The notes: generated by a model not told the origin, from the letters alone. 5,263 nt of DNA from Desulfobacula sp. (GCA_027858355.1 JAQICW010000241.1:1-5263); one strand, 5' to 3'. Positions 1 to 5,263 are shown, counted from the stretch's first letter. Numbers and translations are program-made.

Positions 1-297
1 GGCAAATGTTTTATAATTGTCCCCCAAATTATTGTATCATCTATTTTATCATATCCATGAATCACTCGATTCCGCATACTGATAATTTATTTTTTTGTTG
101 TAATATTTATTTTATTATCAAGCTTCTCAATCCTACTCATTGCCTCTCCTATGATCTCAAATTCTCTTTCAATCGCACGACGAAGCATTTTATTGCTCTG
201 ATACACATTAAAATCTCTTTTGTCTCCAAGATAGCTTTCAATAGATTTAATTGATTCTTTTTATATCGAAAAGAAATTTTTTAATTTTATGTTCCAT
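1..297 (-). pseudogene. hepT: HepT-like HEPN toxin (DUF86), broken by a frameshift and a nonsense codon, 3' end outside window
   Basis: HepT is the HEPN-domain RNase toxin of MntA-HepT (type VII) toxin-antitoxin modules. Reading from an ATG at 297, which overlaps the end of mntA by 11 bp, the frame gives MEHKIKKFLFDIK and then leaves the family pattern, ending at TAA 247-249. One base over, from 260, the protein resumes with ESIKSIESYLGDKRDF, then LRRAIEREFEIIGEAMSRIEKL, which I recognise as the DUF86/HepT core. The switch falls in a run of five A's (258-262), consistent with a one-base insertion. A second lesion, an in-frame TAA at 87-89, sits where the family usually has Lys. It lies just before the catalytic RX4HXY motif, which is still encoded at 51-74 (RNRVIHGY). 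Family resemblance continues to the window edge. One lesion alone might be a sequencing error; two make a decayed toxin the simplest reading. No product carrying the motif can be made from this start without bypassing both. Confidence 0.85.
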
Positions 298-592
298 AAA
301 TTTGAGTCTTTGTCTGGTTTACTGATTCAATAAAAAAAGGATTTGATAATGATTTATCAGTTATCAAATCAACTGGCCTGTGAAATATTTCTTCAAACTT
401 ATCTGCGATTAAAAAATAATTATCCGCATAATCAACATAACCCATAGGATTGAAAGAAATCAATAAATCGATATCGCTGGAATCATCAAAGTTATCAGTA
501 CATACTGACCCAAATGCAAACAATGTTTTAACATTATGACTTGCGCACAACACTTTTATTTTATTAATATTATTTTTAAGTATTTTGTTCAT
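287..592 (-). CDS. mntA: MntA-type minimal nucleotidyltransferase antitoxin
   Basis: A 101-aa protein of the minimal nucleotidyltransferase (MNT) family. The family signature GSX10DXD is complete: G28-S29, ten residues, then D40-I-D42. A third acidic residue, D75, lies in the strand RPVDLIT, as expected for the metal-binding triad. The C-terminus (NPFFIESVNQTKTQIYG) is also typical. In studied MntA-HepT modules, MntA neutralises the HEPN RNase by adding AMP units to the tyrosine of its RX4HXY motif, using ATP in the cytoplasm. The next gene is exactly such a HEPN gene, overlapping by 11 bp in the usual antitoxin-toxin order. The ATG at 592 has only an A/T-rich leader and no good Shine-Dalgarno; it was chosen because the N-terminus then has normal family length. 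The antitoxin looks intact while its toxin is broken, so it may now be an orphan. Confidence 0.88.
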   Translation of the reverse strand: MNKILKNNINKIKVLCASHNVKTLFAFGSVCTDNFDDSSDIDLLISFNPMGYVDYADNYFLIADKFEEIFHRPVDLITDKSLSNPFFIESVNQTKTQIYGT

Positions 593-706
593 TTTATTTT
601 CAAAAAATAATACACATCTATTCCTTTCCGTTGATGGTACTTGAAGATTTTAAGTGACAGCGAAAAAAACAATCAAAGAGAATTGCTACCGAATGCCCTG
701 GTCAAC
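593..706 (-). other. Intergenic gap before mntA, with a five-codon mini-ORF
   Basis: This 114-bp gap separates the DUF2442 stop from mntA. On the minus strand an AAAGGA box precedes an ATG at 617 by four bases. That ATG opens only five codons (MCIIF), ending in TGA at 600-602, eight bases before the mntA start. The box is better than anything directly in front of mntA, so the mini-ORF could bring ribosomes to mntA by re-initiation, or it could be chance. A weak CAAT/ATTG stem (670-673 with 682-685) followed by seven T's on the minus strand is too short to call a terminator. No convincing sigma-70 promoter was seen. Confidence 0.3.
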
Positions 707-955
707 TCAAGCATTTTGTTCGCATTTTGCATATAAACTTTCAGGGGCTATATCAGCGCCATTAGGCCAAACAATAGTACCGCCCTCAATAAATGCCTGT
801 TTAAAAAAATTCAAATCTTTGAGAGATGAAAACACCGGTCCTTTATTGAGGTATGATGAAAAATCAATATTTCCTGATATGCTATTATCAAAAACAACAT
901 GGAATATGTAATCATTTTTATATTCTATTGAAACTATATCATTCATGTTCCACAT
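707..955 (-). CDS. DUF2442 domain protein
   Basis: An 82-aa small protein matching the DUF2442 pattern. It has an N-terminal strand pair reading [18 protein letters not shown], then G-N-I-D-F-S-S-Y-L, a middle section ([34 protein letters not shown], residues 42-75) and a short polar tail. The [15 protein letters not shown] block is the most recognisable part of the family. The start at ATG 955 is fixed by a strong GGAGGA ribosome binding site at 961-966, five bases upstream. DUF2442 genes usually follow a DUF4160 gene, and here one lies immediately upstream, though only its 3' end survives. The pair is often found among toxin-antitoxin-like accessory genes, but its biochemical role is not established. 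The protein is soluble, with no membrane segment or signal peptide. It appears intact. Confidence 0.85.
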   Translation of the reverse strand: MWNMNDIVSIEYKNDYIFHVVFDNSISGNIDFSSYLNKGPVFSSLKDLNFFKQAFIEGGTIVWPNGADIAPESLYAKCEQNA

Positions 956-966
956 AATTTTCCTCC

Positions 967-1113
967 TTAATCTAATGGATCAATTTTCTTTATCTCTTGA
1001 TAATTTCTTGCCGCAACCCAAGCGACTTCAAGTTCTTTGGAGTGTATATCAATCCAGTCCCGAACAAGTTTTATGCCTCTATATAAAATATCCATTGGCA
1101 ATAACAATCTTTA
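967..1113 (-). pseudogene. DUF4160 gene remnant, C-terminal part only
   Basis: Between the CULT and DUF2442 genes, an open frame bounded by in-frame stops at 1111-1113 and 967-969 encodes about 47 residues. Its core reads GIKLVRDWIDIHSKELEVAW and it ends [10 protein letters not shown]. This matches the C-terminal half of DUF4160 proteins as I know them (a helix with W-I-x-x-H-x-x-E-L, then a K-K-I-x-P-L tail). Complete members are about 80-90 aa and begin with a strand region and an H-F-H motif; that half is absent, because upstream sequence is the intact CULT gene. A 42-aa ORF could start at ATG 1095, but no good Shine-Dalgarno precedes it. The stop lies twelve bases before the DUF2442 start, so the usual gene-pair spacing is preserved. 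I read this as a gene truncated at its 5' end by a recombination event near 1100-1115. A translated short protein cannot be excluded. Confidence 0.75.
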
Positions 1114-1118
1114 TTTAT

Positions 1119-1493
1119 TTACGGAAAAACCAATTTCTCCAGGATAAGACCAAAAAACCTATACTGGTCTGAATTAAAGATCCAGCCCAGATGGGTTTCA
1201 CAATCACGGCAGACACCTATTTTCCAGTCATATCCCCTGAACCAGGAAAACTCAGAAGAGGAAGGAGAGGCTGGTGCACATCCTGGGGCAGAATCAAAAC
1301 ATCCGATCTCAAATACATGGCCATGGGGATTGGCAAAGGTATGGCAAAAGGCCCCGTCCATATTTATCTGGCAGGAGGGCCGGGTAATATGAAAATTGCA
1401 GTTCCGACAGACAATGACAGGGTCCTCAAGGGAGACTGTTTGGCTCTCTTGTCTGGGTTTTGCTTTGGATGCCTGTTTAGAAAAAATATACAT
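1119..1493 (-). CDS. CULT-domain protein, bacterial cereblon-like ligand-binding protein
   Basis: A 124-aa protein consisting almost entirely of a CULT domain, the beta-tent fold that binds thalidomide and uridine in cereblon. Two CxxC pairs, C29/C32 and C95/C98, are the expected structural zinc ligands. The aromatic cage is W84, W90, W104 and F106 (SWFRGYDW, then HLGWIF). These spacings equal those of human cereblon W380, W386, W400 and F402. An ANPHG segment (N55-G58) sits 29 residues before the first cage Trp, as does human N351. The C-terminal FFGLILEKL strand is also typical. The length resembles single-domain bacterial members such as the Magnetospirillum protein MsCI4. There is no signal peptide or membrane segment, so it is probably cytoplasmic. 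A G-rich ribosome binding site (AAGGGGAATGGG) supports ATG 1493. The gene follows the EI24 gene by 13 bp. The natural ligand of bacterial CULT proteins is not settled. One oddity is F82 where human cereblon has His378. Confidence 0.93.
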   Translation of the reverse strand: MYIFSKQASKAKPRQESQTVSLEDPVIVCRNCNFHITRPSCQINMDGAFCHTFANPHGHVFEIGCFDSAPGCAPASPSSSEFSWFRGYDWKIGVCRDCETHLGWIFNSDQYRFFGLILEKLVFP

Positions 1494-1506
1494 CCCATTC
1501 CCCTTA

Positions 1507-2184
1507 TTATTCCTGATCCTGTGCCTGATCCTGATCTATGAAATACAGGGTGGCTCCCACAGGCGCAAAAGATAAAAACAGGATGTTCAGCCAGGGAATG
1601 AGAAATAAAACTCCAAATCCCAGATGAAATAAAAGGTTCTGCCTTAAAAATGTAATCCTGCCCCTGAAAGGAACCATTCTCCTGGCCGGGATAAGGTCGG
1701 TATTGTCCCAGGCCAGAAAAACACCTGCTGTTAGAGAGGATAGAACAAAAATAATGGGGCCTACAGGGGTAAAAAGCCCTACAAGCATTATAACAAGGGT
1801 GATCAGGACCGGCAGGATTGCCCTGGGTATTTCCTGGCGAACCAGGTAGACAAAAAGTCCAAGCCAGGAGCCCTGGTCAGGGGAGACTTCCTGTCCCAAA
1901 ATAATCCTTTCTGTGATTCGAGACATATAATCCATGATAAACACACCAAAAAACAATTGGGCAATCAAGTAGGACAGCACCATGGCGATGGCGGCCAGCA
2001 GAATTGATAAAAGCCAGGAAACAAGATTCCACAAATAGAGAAGCCAGCCGCTGTCAGGTGCTTGCCATATCAGGGCCAGAATTGCATCGTGCCAGTAAAG
2101 GATCAATCCTGATAAAAAAAGTGTCAAGACAAATACAACAAAAAAACGCAGCAGCCCCAGCATTAACAGGGAAGGAGTTTTCAT
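1507..2184 (-). CDS. EI24/CysZ-like integral membrane protein
   Basis: A 225-aa hydrophobic protein that I assign to the EI24 superfamily (PF07264), which includes bacterial CysZ sulfate permeases and many uncharacterised proteins. Membrane-spanning regions are visible at about residues 8-31, 47-80 (long, possibly re-entrant), 120-158 (probably two passes with a TPVGP turn) and 184-216. The most diagnostic stretch is the C-terminal half: a basic loop (ARRMVPFRGRITFLRQN, 167-183), then FLIPWLNILFLSFAPVGAT (194-212), the family's P-x-L-N and P-x-G-A-T-type signature. The tail IDQDQAQDQE is a short polar D/Q repeat. It is probably an inner-membrane protein. Substrate cannot be inferred, and I do not call it CysZ because no cys genes are near. 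An AAAGGAG box at 2197-2203 lies about 11 bases before ATG 2184, a little far. The CULT gene follows after 13 bp, so the two are likely co-transcribed. Confidence 0.8.
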   Translation of the reverse strand: MKTPSLLMLGLLRFFVVFVLTLFLSGLILYWHDAILALIWQAPDSGWLLYLWNLVSWLLSILLAAIAMVLSYLIAQLFFGVFIMDYMSRITERIILGQEVSPDQGSWLGLFVYLVRQEIPRAILPVLITLVIMLVGLFTPVGPIIFVLSSLTAGVFLAWDNTDLIPARRMVPFRGRITFLRQNLLFHLGFGVLFLIPWLNILFLSFAPVGATLYFIDQDQAQDQE

Positions 2185-2205
2185 TGCCAGAGAAACTCCT
2201 TTGAT

Positions 2206-2218
2206 ATTATATTTTATA
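2206..2218 (-). promoter_or_regulatory. Possible -10 elements upstream of the EI24 gene
   Basis: On the minus strand the sequence just ahead of the EI24 ribosome binding site contains TATAAT (2206-2211) and TATAAA (2213-2218). The 170-bp gap after the cyclase gene would suit a separate promoter for the EI24-CULT pair. There is no recognisable -35 hexamer at proper spacing, the whole region is A/T-rich, and the TATAAT is almost on top of the ribosome binding site. Chance occurrence is quite possible. Confidence 0.2.
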
Positions 2219-2222
2219 CCTG

Positions 2223-2241
2223 AAAAAAATCCGATTTTTTT
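2223..2241. repeat. Perfect A/T palindrome with 3-base loop
   Basis: AAAAAAAT (2223-2230) and ATTTTTTT (2234-2241) are perfect inverted arms around CCG. On the minus strand the right half ends in seven T's. A hairpin of only A-T pairs is weak, so I do not call it an intrinsic terminator. A shorter relative, GAAAAT-CCA-ATTTTTC, lies nearby at 2322-2338. Confidence 0.55.
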
Positions 2242-2284
2242 ATTATATCCTGTTTTTATTGTATTCCATTTTTTTTGTATTCTA
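2237..2284. repeat. Three imperfect 16-bp direct repeats
   Basis: Three consecutive 16-base units (2237-2252, 2253-2268, 2269-2284) share a T-tract followed by ATTRTATYC. Units 2 and 3 agree at 14 of 16 positions and units 1 and 2 at 12 of 16. They lie in the gap between the cyclase and EI24 genes, about 50-100 bp upstream of the EI24 start. They could be tandem binding sites or a slippage product in A/T-rich DNA. The spacing does not match one helical turn. Confidence 0.45.
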
Positions 2285-2353
2285 TTTCACTTTCCTGTGG
2301 GTTACTTACTTATTTACAATAGAAAATCCAATTTTTCAACTTTGGCAGGTCAT

Positions 2354-4003
2354 TTAAATACCAGGACAGGTTTTGGGATCATCAAGTGTGGGTATGCATT
2401 TGATAAAATAAGTGATGTCTCTTGAAAACTCCTTATAAGAAACATCGTTCCGGGTCTGTACTACACCATGGCTGAGGTTGAAATGTTTTTTGTAAAAATC
2501 AAAAAAGGGAATATATTGTCTTGACAATACCCAATCCTTATTGATTTTTTCCTTTGCAATCTCCTGAATCATGCATGTATCCCTGGAAATCAAGGCATTC
2601 TCAAGTATTTTTACAATGGTGTCTGTGGTATGAATTCCATCCCTGTCGCCGCAGCTTTCAAGTCTGGAGGCAGTATTAACGGCCCTACCAAGGGCTGTGA
2701 CAATTTTTCTTTTTTGGCTTCCCAAAGGGCCTATCAATGCGGTTCCACATTCTAAACCGGCTCTGAAATGAAGGTCAACCCCATGATTTTTCATCAGGGT
2801 GATCACCCTTTTATCCCGGTCCATGGGATGTTGGCCCAGTTTTAAGCGATGGATATCATTAAAAACAGACGACAGCATGGATGTCATGAGCATGACCCGC
2901 TCACCAAGCCCGGTCAGGCATCCTTGCTCTGGATCATCAAACACTGAAACATTCTGAAAAAAAACTGAATCCCCGATAATATTATCCACTCGGCAGGCAA
3001 ATCTGGCGGCATTGTCTGCTGCTATTTCATGGCAAAGGTTTAAAACCAGAAAATAATCCCTGGGTTTTAAACAATTCCTGATGGAGGCAGAGCCAACCAT
3101 GTCCATAAACGCATACACACCATCCGGGACGCTTATGGGGTTCATATTTAATTGCTCGGCCGTCACCCCGCCTGCAGCTCTGAGATATTTTTTCTGGGTA
3201 TCAAGCTCTGCTTCTTTTTCTTTGAGCCTGTCTGCCATCTTTCTAAGCCTTCTTTCCTTTCGCCAGATCACCCGGGCTGCAGGTTTTCCTTTTGCACGGC
3301 CAAGGTAGACCAGGGATGCTGTTTCTATTGCAGGTATCAGTAAATCCAGTCTTTTTTTAAGTTCTTGCTCATTGGAAAAACATCCATTGGTTTTGGCCAC
3401 CAGGTTCTCATCAATAGTATTAAAAACAATGGCGCCATAATCTGGAATATAGGCTGCAATAAAATTTTTGGATCTGAACTGCTTTACAATATCTGCATTG
3501 ACCCGGATATCTGGAAGGGAATCAAAAAGATTACCATCATAGGAAATAACAGAAGCATTGGAAAAACCAGAGCCTGGATTGGGACCAGGGTCAACCTTGT
3601 CCCAGGACTGATTGTCAATGATCAGGATCTTTATGCCTTTTTCATAAAAATCCTGATGATTTCTCAGGACATAGGAAATCACCCCTTCATTTTCAATTGT
3701 ATCTCCAAATCCATTGGTTCGATATAATTTAATGGGAGAAAGTTTTTTAAATTTGACAACGGGCTTGCCAAATACTTTTAAAAACAAACCATACATGCCC
3801 TTGCCATCAAATTTATGCATCACTCCCCTGTCCCATTTCCGGGGCTGCAAAAAACTTGCAAGACTGTGATCCGTCCCAAAAACAAGTCCTACATGTTTGG
3901 CATCCATCAATTTGAGTGAAAAGGAGAGCAAATGGGGCAGAACATTCTTTTTGCGAAAAATATGGGTTTCAAATTTCTGGAGATCAGGTAATTCCTGGTT
4001 CAT
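2354..4003 (-). CDS. Soluble class III adenylate/guanylate cyclase with N-terminal putative sensor region
   Basis: A 549-aa soluble protein whose C-terminal half is a class III nucleotide cyclase domain (about 293-470), the type that makes cAMP or cGMP from ATP or GTP. Metal-binding aspartates are D301 (AFMDMVGSAS) and D345 (NIIGDSVFF). The transition-state pair N443 and R447 is present in AVNTASRLES. At the two purine-specifying positions the usual Lys is replaced by N341, while T436 fits the Asp/Thr position, so substrate preference cannot be read directly. A charged, probably coiled-coil linker (about 248-275, RKERRLRKMADRLKEKEAEL) joins this domain to residues 1-240, which I do not firmly recognise; the alternating strands and helices (for example HVGLVFGTDHSLASFL, 37-52) are GAF-like, an inference. 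Residues 480-549 are unassigned. No membrane segments are seen. It overlaps the upstream methyltransferase gene by 20 bp and has no clear Shine-Dalgarno, suggesting translational coupling. Cyclase call firm; activity less so. Confidence 0.87.
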   Translation of the reverse strand: MNQELPDLQKFETHIFRKKNVLPHLLSFSLKLMDAKHVGLVFGTDHSLASFLQPRKWDRGVMHKFDGKGMYGLFLKVFGKPVVKFKKLSPIKLYRTNGFGDTIENEGVISYVLRNHQDFYEKGIKILIIDNQSWDKVDPGPNPGSGFSNASVISYDGNLFDSLPDIRVNADIVKQFRSKNFIAAYIPDYGAIVFNTIDENLVAKTNGCFSNEQELKKRLDLLIPAIETASLVYLGRAKGKPAARVIWRKERRLRKMADRLKEKEAELDTQKKYLRAAGGVTAEQLNMNPISVPDGVYAFMDMVGSASIRNCLKPRDYFLVLNLCHEIAADNAARFACRVDNIIGDSVFFQNVSVFDDPEQGCLTGLGERVMLMTSMLSSVFNDIHRLKLGQHPMDRDKRVITLMKNHGVDLHFRAGLECGTALIGPLGSQKRKIVTALGRAVNTASRLESCGDRDGIHTTDTIVKILENALISRDTCMIQEIAKEKINKDWVLSRQYIPFFDFYKKHFNLSHGVVQTRNDVSYKEFSRDITYFIKCIPTLDDPKTCPGI

Positions 4004-5246
4004 TTTTATACCCGTTTTTTGAAAAGGGCGTTAAAAAATAATCCTGTATTGATTTATCTTGTTTTGATTTATAAAAAAGGTTCTGGAACAATGCTATTTC
4101 CTTTTGCCGGAAAGAAACCAGGGACCCGATAAAGAATACATGATAGATCCTGTACACATTTTCAGAAACAATCTGCAGCAATTTACCCTTGCGGGCTTCC
4201 ATCCTTGAAATCCAGTCAGCCAGGGTTTTGATATAATGAACCCTGAAATTTTCTGCATTTAAGAGTTCAAACCCTGACCCTGCAGCCATATCAATCAAAT
4301 CCTGCTGAAACATGAGTTCACCGCCCGGAAACATATAGGTGTCTAAAAAAGTATTATTATATCCTTTTTTCCTGGGGGTATTGGTGGTGATGGTGTGCTG
4401 GAGAAAAAGACCGTTTTCCTTAAGGCAATTGTAAACAATTTTATAAAATAATTTCATATTTGCCCGGCCCACATGTTCGGACATTCCCACACAGGAAATT
4501 TTATCAAATTGTTTTTTACCAAGGTCACGGTAATTTAAAATTTCCAGGGAAATCTTATCTTCAAGACCTTCTTTTTGTATCCATTTATCTGCATATTTTT
4601 TTTGTTCATGGCTCAAGGTAATCCCAGTCACATGGACCTTATAATGCTTTGCTGCATAAATGGCAAAGTTTCCCCATCCTGCTCCAATATCCAGCAGAGT
4701 ATCCCCTTTTTTCAGCCGCAGTTTTCTACAGATAATATCCATTTTTTCATTCTGGGCCTGGGACATGGTGGCATCCTTGCTGGCATAGTAACCGCAGGTA
4801 TAACCCATGGTATCGCCCAGGAATAATCGATAGAAATCACTGGGCGCATCATAATGGTATTCAATGTTTTTTTTCTCTTTTTTTCTGACCTTTACAAAAA
4901 ATTGAGAGAATTGAGTAACAAGACTCCTGGGTTGATCCGTATAAAGCAGTTTATCACAAACCATTTCATACAATTCCCTGATACTGCCGGACACATCAAA
5001 ATAACCTTTTATATAGGCTTCCCCCAGGGAAAAAGCATTGGGGGAAATCAATGCATTGAAAAACTTATGGTCTTTGATGTGGAGCTGGTGCTGGATATTG
5101 CCTGGGATAGTTGTATACTTTTCCCCGTTGGAATCAACAATCTCAATGGGAATCATTTCCTGCTTCAAGGTCTGGATGAATTTTTTAAGAAAAATGCTTT
5201 CTTTGCCTGGGATAAACTTTGAAACCTTTGCAAGGCTGGATTTCAT
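3984..5246 (-). CDS. cfa: Cyclopropane-fatty-acyl-phospholipid synthase family methyltransferase
   Basis: A 420-aa SAM-dependent enzyme of the CFA synthase family, which methylenates (or in relatives methylates) the double bond of unsaturated acyl chains in membrane phospholipids; it acts at the inner face of the membrane. Residues 1-125 form the family's N-terminal lipid-binding region (SLGEAYIKGYFDV, 73-85). The catalytic part has YHYDAPSDFYRLFLGDTMGYTCGYY (130-154) with C151, the SAM-binding LDIGAGWG (185-192), GMSEHVG with E257 matching the bicarbonate-binding Glu of the E. coli enzyme, H284 in LQHT, YMFPGGEL (304-311) and Y338. All residues I would check are present. Length is slightly above the roughly 380 aa of E. 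coli Cfa. The start is fixed by a strong ribosome binding site. The 3' end overlaps the cyclase start by 20 bp. Branched- or methyl-fatty-acid-forming relatives share this fold, so the exact product (ring or methyl branch) is not certain. Confidence 0.93.
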   Translation of the reverse strand: MKSSLAKVSKFIPGKESIFLKKFIQTLKQEMIPIEIVDSNGEKYTTIPGNIQHQLHIKDHKFFNALISPNAFSLGEAYIKGYFDVSGSIRELYEMVCDKLLYTDQPRSLVTQFSQFFVKVRKKEKKNIEYHYDAPSDFYRLFLGDTMGYTCGYYASKDATMSQAQNEKMDIICRKLRLKKGDTLLDIGAGWGNFAIYAAKHYKVHVTGITLSHEQKKYADKWIQKEGLEDKISLEILNYRDLGKKQFDKISCVGMSEHVGRANMKLFYKIVYNCLKENGLFLQHTITTNTPRKKGYNNTFLDTYMFPGGELMFQQDLIDMAAGSGFELLNAENFRVHYIKTLADWISRMEARKGKLLQIVSENVYRIYHVFFIGSLVSFRQKEIALFQNLFYKSKQDKSIQDYFLTPFSKNGYKNEPGIT

Positions 5247-5250
5247 GATA

Positions 5251-5258
5251 CCTCCTTT
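5251..5258 (-). promoter_or_regulatory. Strong ribosome binding site of the cfa gene
   Basis: On the minus strand AAAGGAGG lies four bases before the ATG at 5246. This near-consensus Shine-Dalgarno fixes the start and suggests high translation of the first gene of the pair. Only about five bases remain upstream in the window, so any promoter lies outside. Confidence 0.8.
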
Positions 5259-5263
5259 GCATG

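Noticed and set aside
6..254. Plus-strand open frame of 82 codons at the window start
   Set aside because: It is the shadow of the broken hepT gene; the minus-strand reading gives clear HEPN family sequence across both frames.
663..685. Possible intrinsic terminator after DUF2442 (CAAT/ATTG stem plus seven T's on the minus strand)
   Set aside because: The stem is only four weak pairs with an eight-base loop, which is insufficient.
1119..1493. Secreted form of the CULT protein
   Set aside because: The N-terminus (MYIFSKQASKAKPRQ) is polar and basic with no hydrophobic core, so no signal peptide can be supported.
1191..1541. Plus-strand open frame of 116 codons
   Set aside because: It is antisense to the CULT gene, whose cage and zinc residues are fully conserved. 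The plus-strand product shows no family pattern and no ribosome binding site was seen.
1507..2184. Naming the EI24 protein CysZ
   Set aside because: The family match is general; no sulfate-assimilation genes are adjacent and no sulfate-specific residues can be pointed to.
2223..2241. A/T palindrome as terminator of the cfa-cyclase transcript
   Set aside because: The stem has no G-C pair, so it would be unstable. It is listed as a repeat instead.
3365..3727. Plus-strand open frame of 120 codons
   Set aside because: Lies wholly inside the cyclase gene on the other strand; composition reflects the opposite frame and no recognisable motif is present.
4854..5222. Plus-strand open frame of 122 codons
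   Set aside because: Antisense to the N-terminal part of the cfa gene, which has clear family motifs; the plus-strand product is not recognisable.

Overview
The window looks like a stretch of chromosome from a mesophilic Gram-negative bacterium. My best guess is a Desulfobacterales-type deltaproteobacterium. This rests on gene content and base composition only: a CFA-family lipid methyltransferase, a soluble class III cyclase, an EI24 membrane protein and a stand-alone CULT-domain protein, at moderate GC with A/T-rich gaps. No rRNA, tRNA, CRISPR array, transposase or replication origin was recognised. Every supported gene is on the minus strand, so transcription runs from high to low coordinates; all plus-strand frames look like shadows of these genes.

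In order of transcription, the right-hand block (about 5263 to 1119) holds four intact genes. The first is a 420-aa cyclopropane-fatty-acid-synthase-family methyltransferase with a strong ribosome binding site. Its 3' end overlaps by 20 bp a 549-aa soluble class III nucleotide cyclase. A 170-bp A/T-rich gap follows, with a 16-bp imperfect triplicate repeat, an A/T palindrome and possible -10 elements. Next come a 225-aa polytopic EI24/CysZ-like membrane protein and, 13 bp later, a 124-aa CULT-domain protein: a bacterial relative of the thalidomide/uridine-binding domain of cereblon. Its aromatic cage and zinc cysteines are spaced exactly as in human cereblon.

The left-hand block (about 1113 to 1) is visibly more A/T-rich and made of small accessory, toxin-antitoxin-like genes in poor repair. 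It has the C-terminal end of a DUF4160 gene without its N-terminal half, an intact DUF2442 gene behind it with a strong ribosome binding site, an intact MntA-type nucleotidyltransferase antitoxin, and a HepT-type HEPN toxin gene. The HepT gene is broken twice, by a +1 frameshift and by an in-frame stop just before its RNase motif, and runs off the window edge. The block begins within about 10 bp of the CULT stop codon, which suggests foreign DNA joined there.

Functionally, the methyltransferase and cyclase overlap tightly enough to be co-translated, hinting at a link between membrane-lipid modification and nucleotide signalling. The EI24 and CULT genes form a second coupled pair whose joint role is unknown. 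The left block is best read as a decaying defence/addiction cluster. The most interesting item is the cereblon-like CULT protein and its membrane-protein partner.
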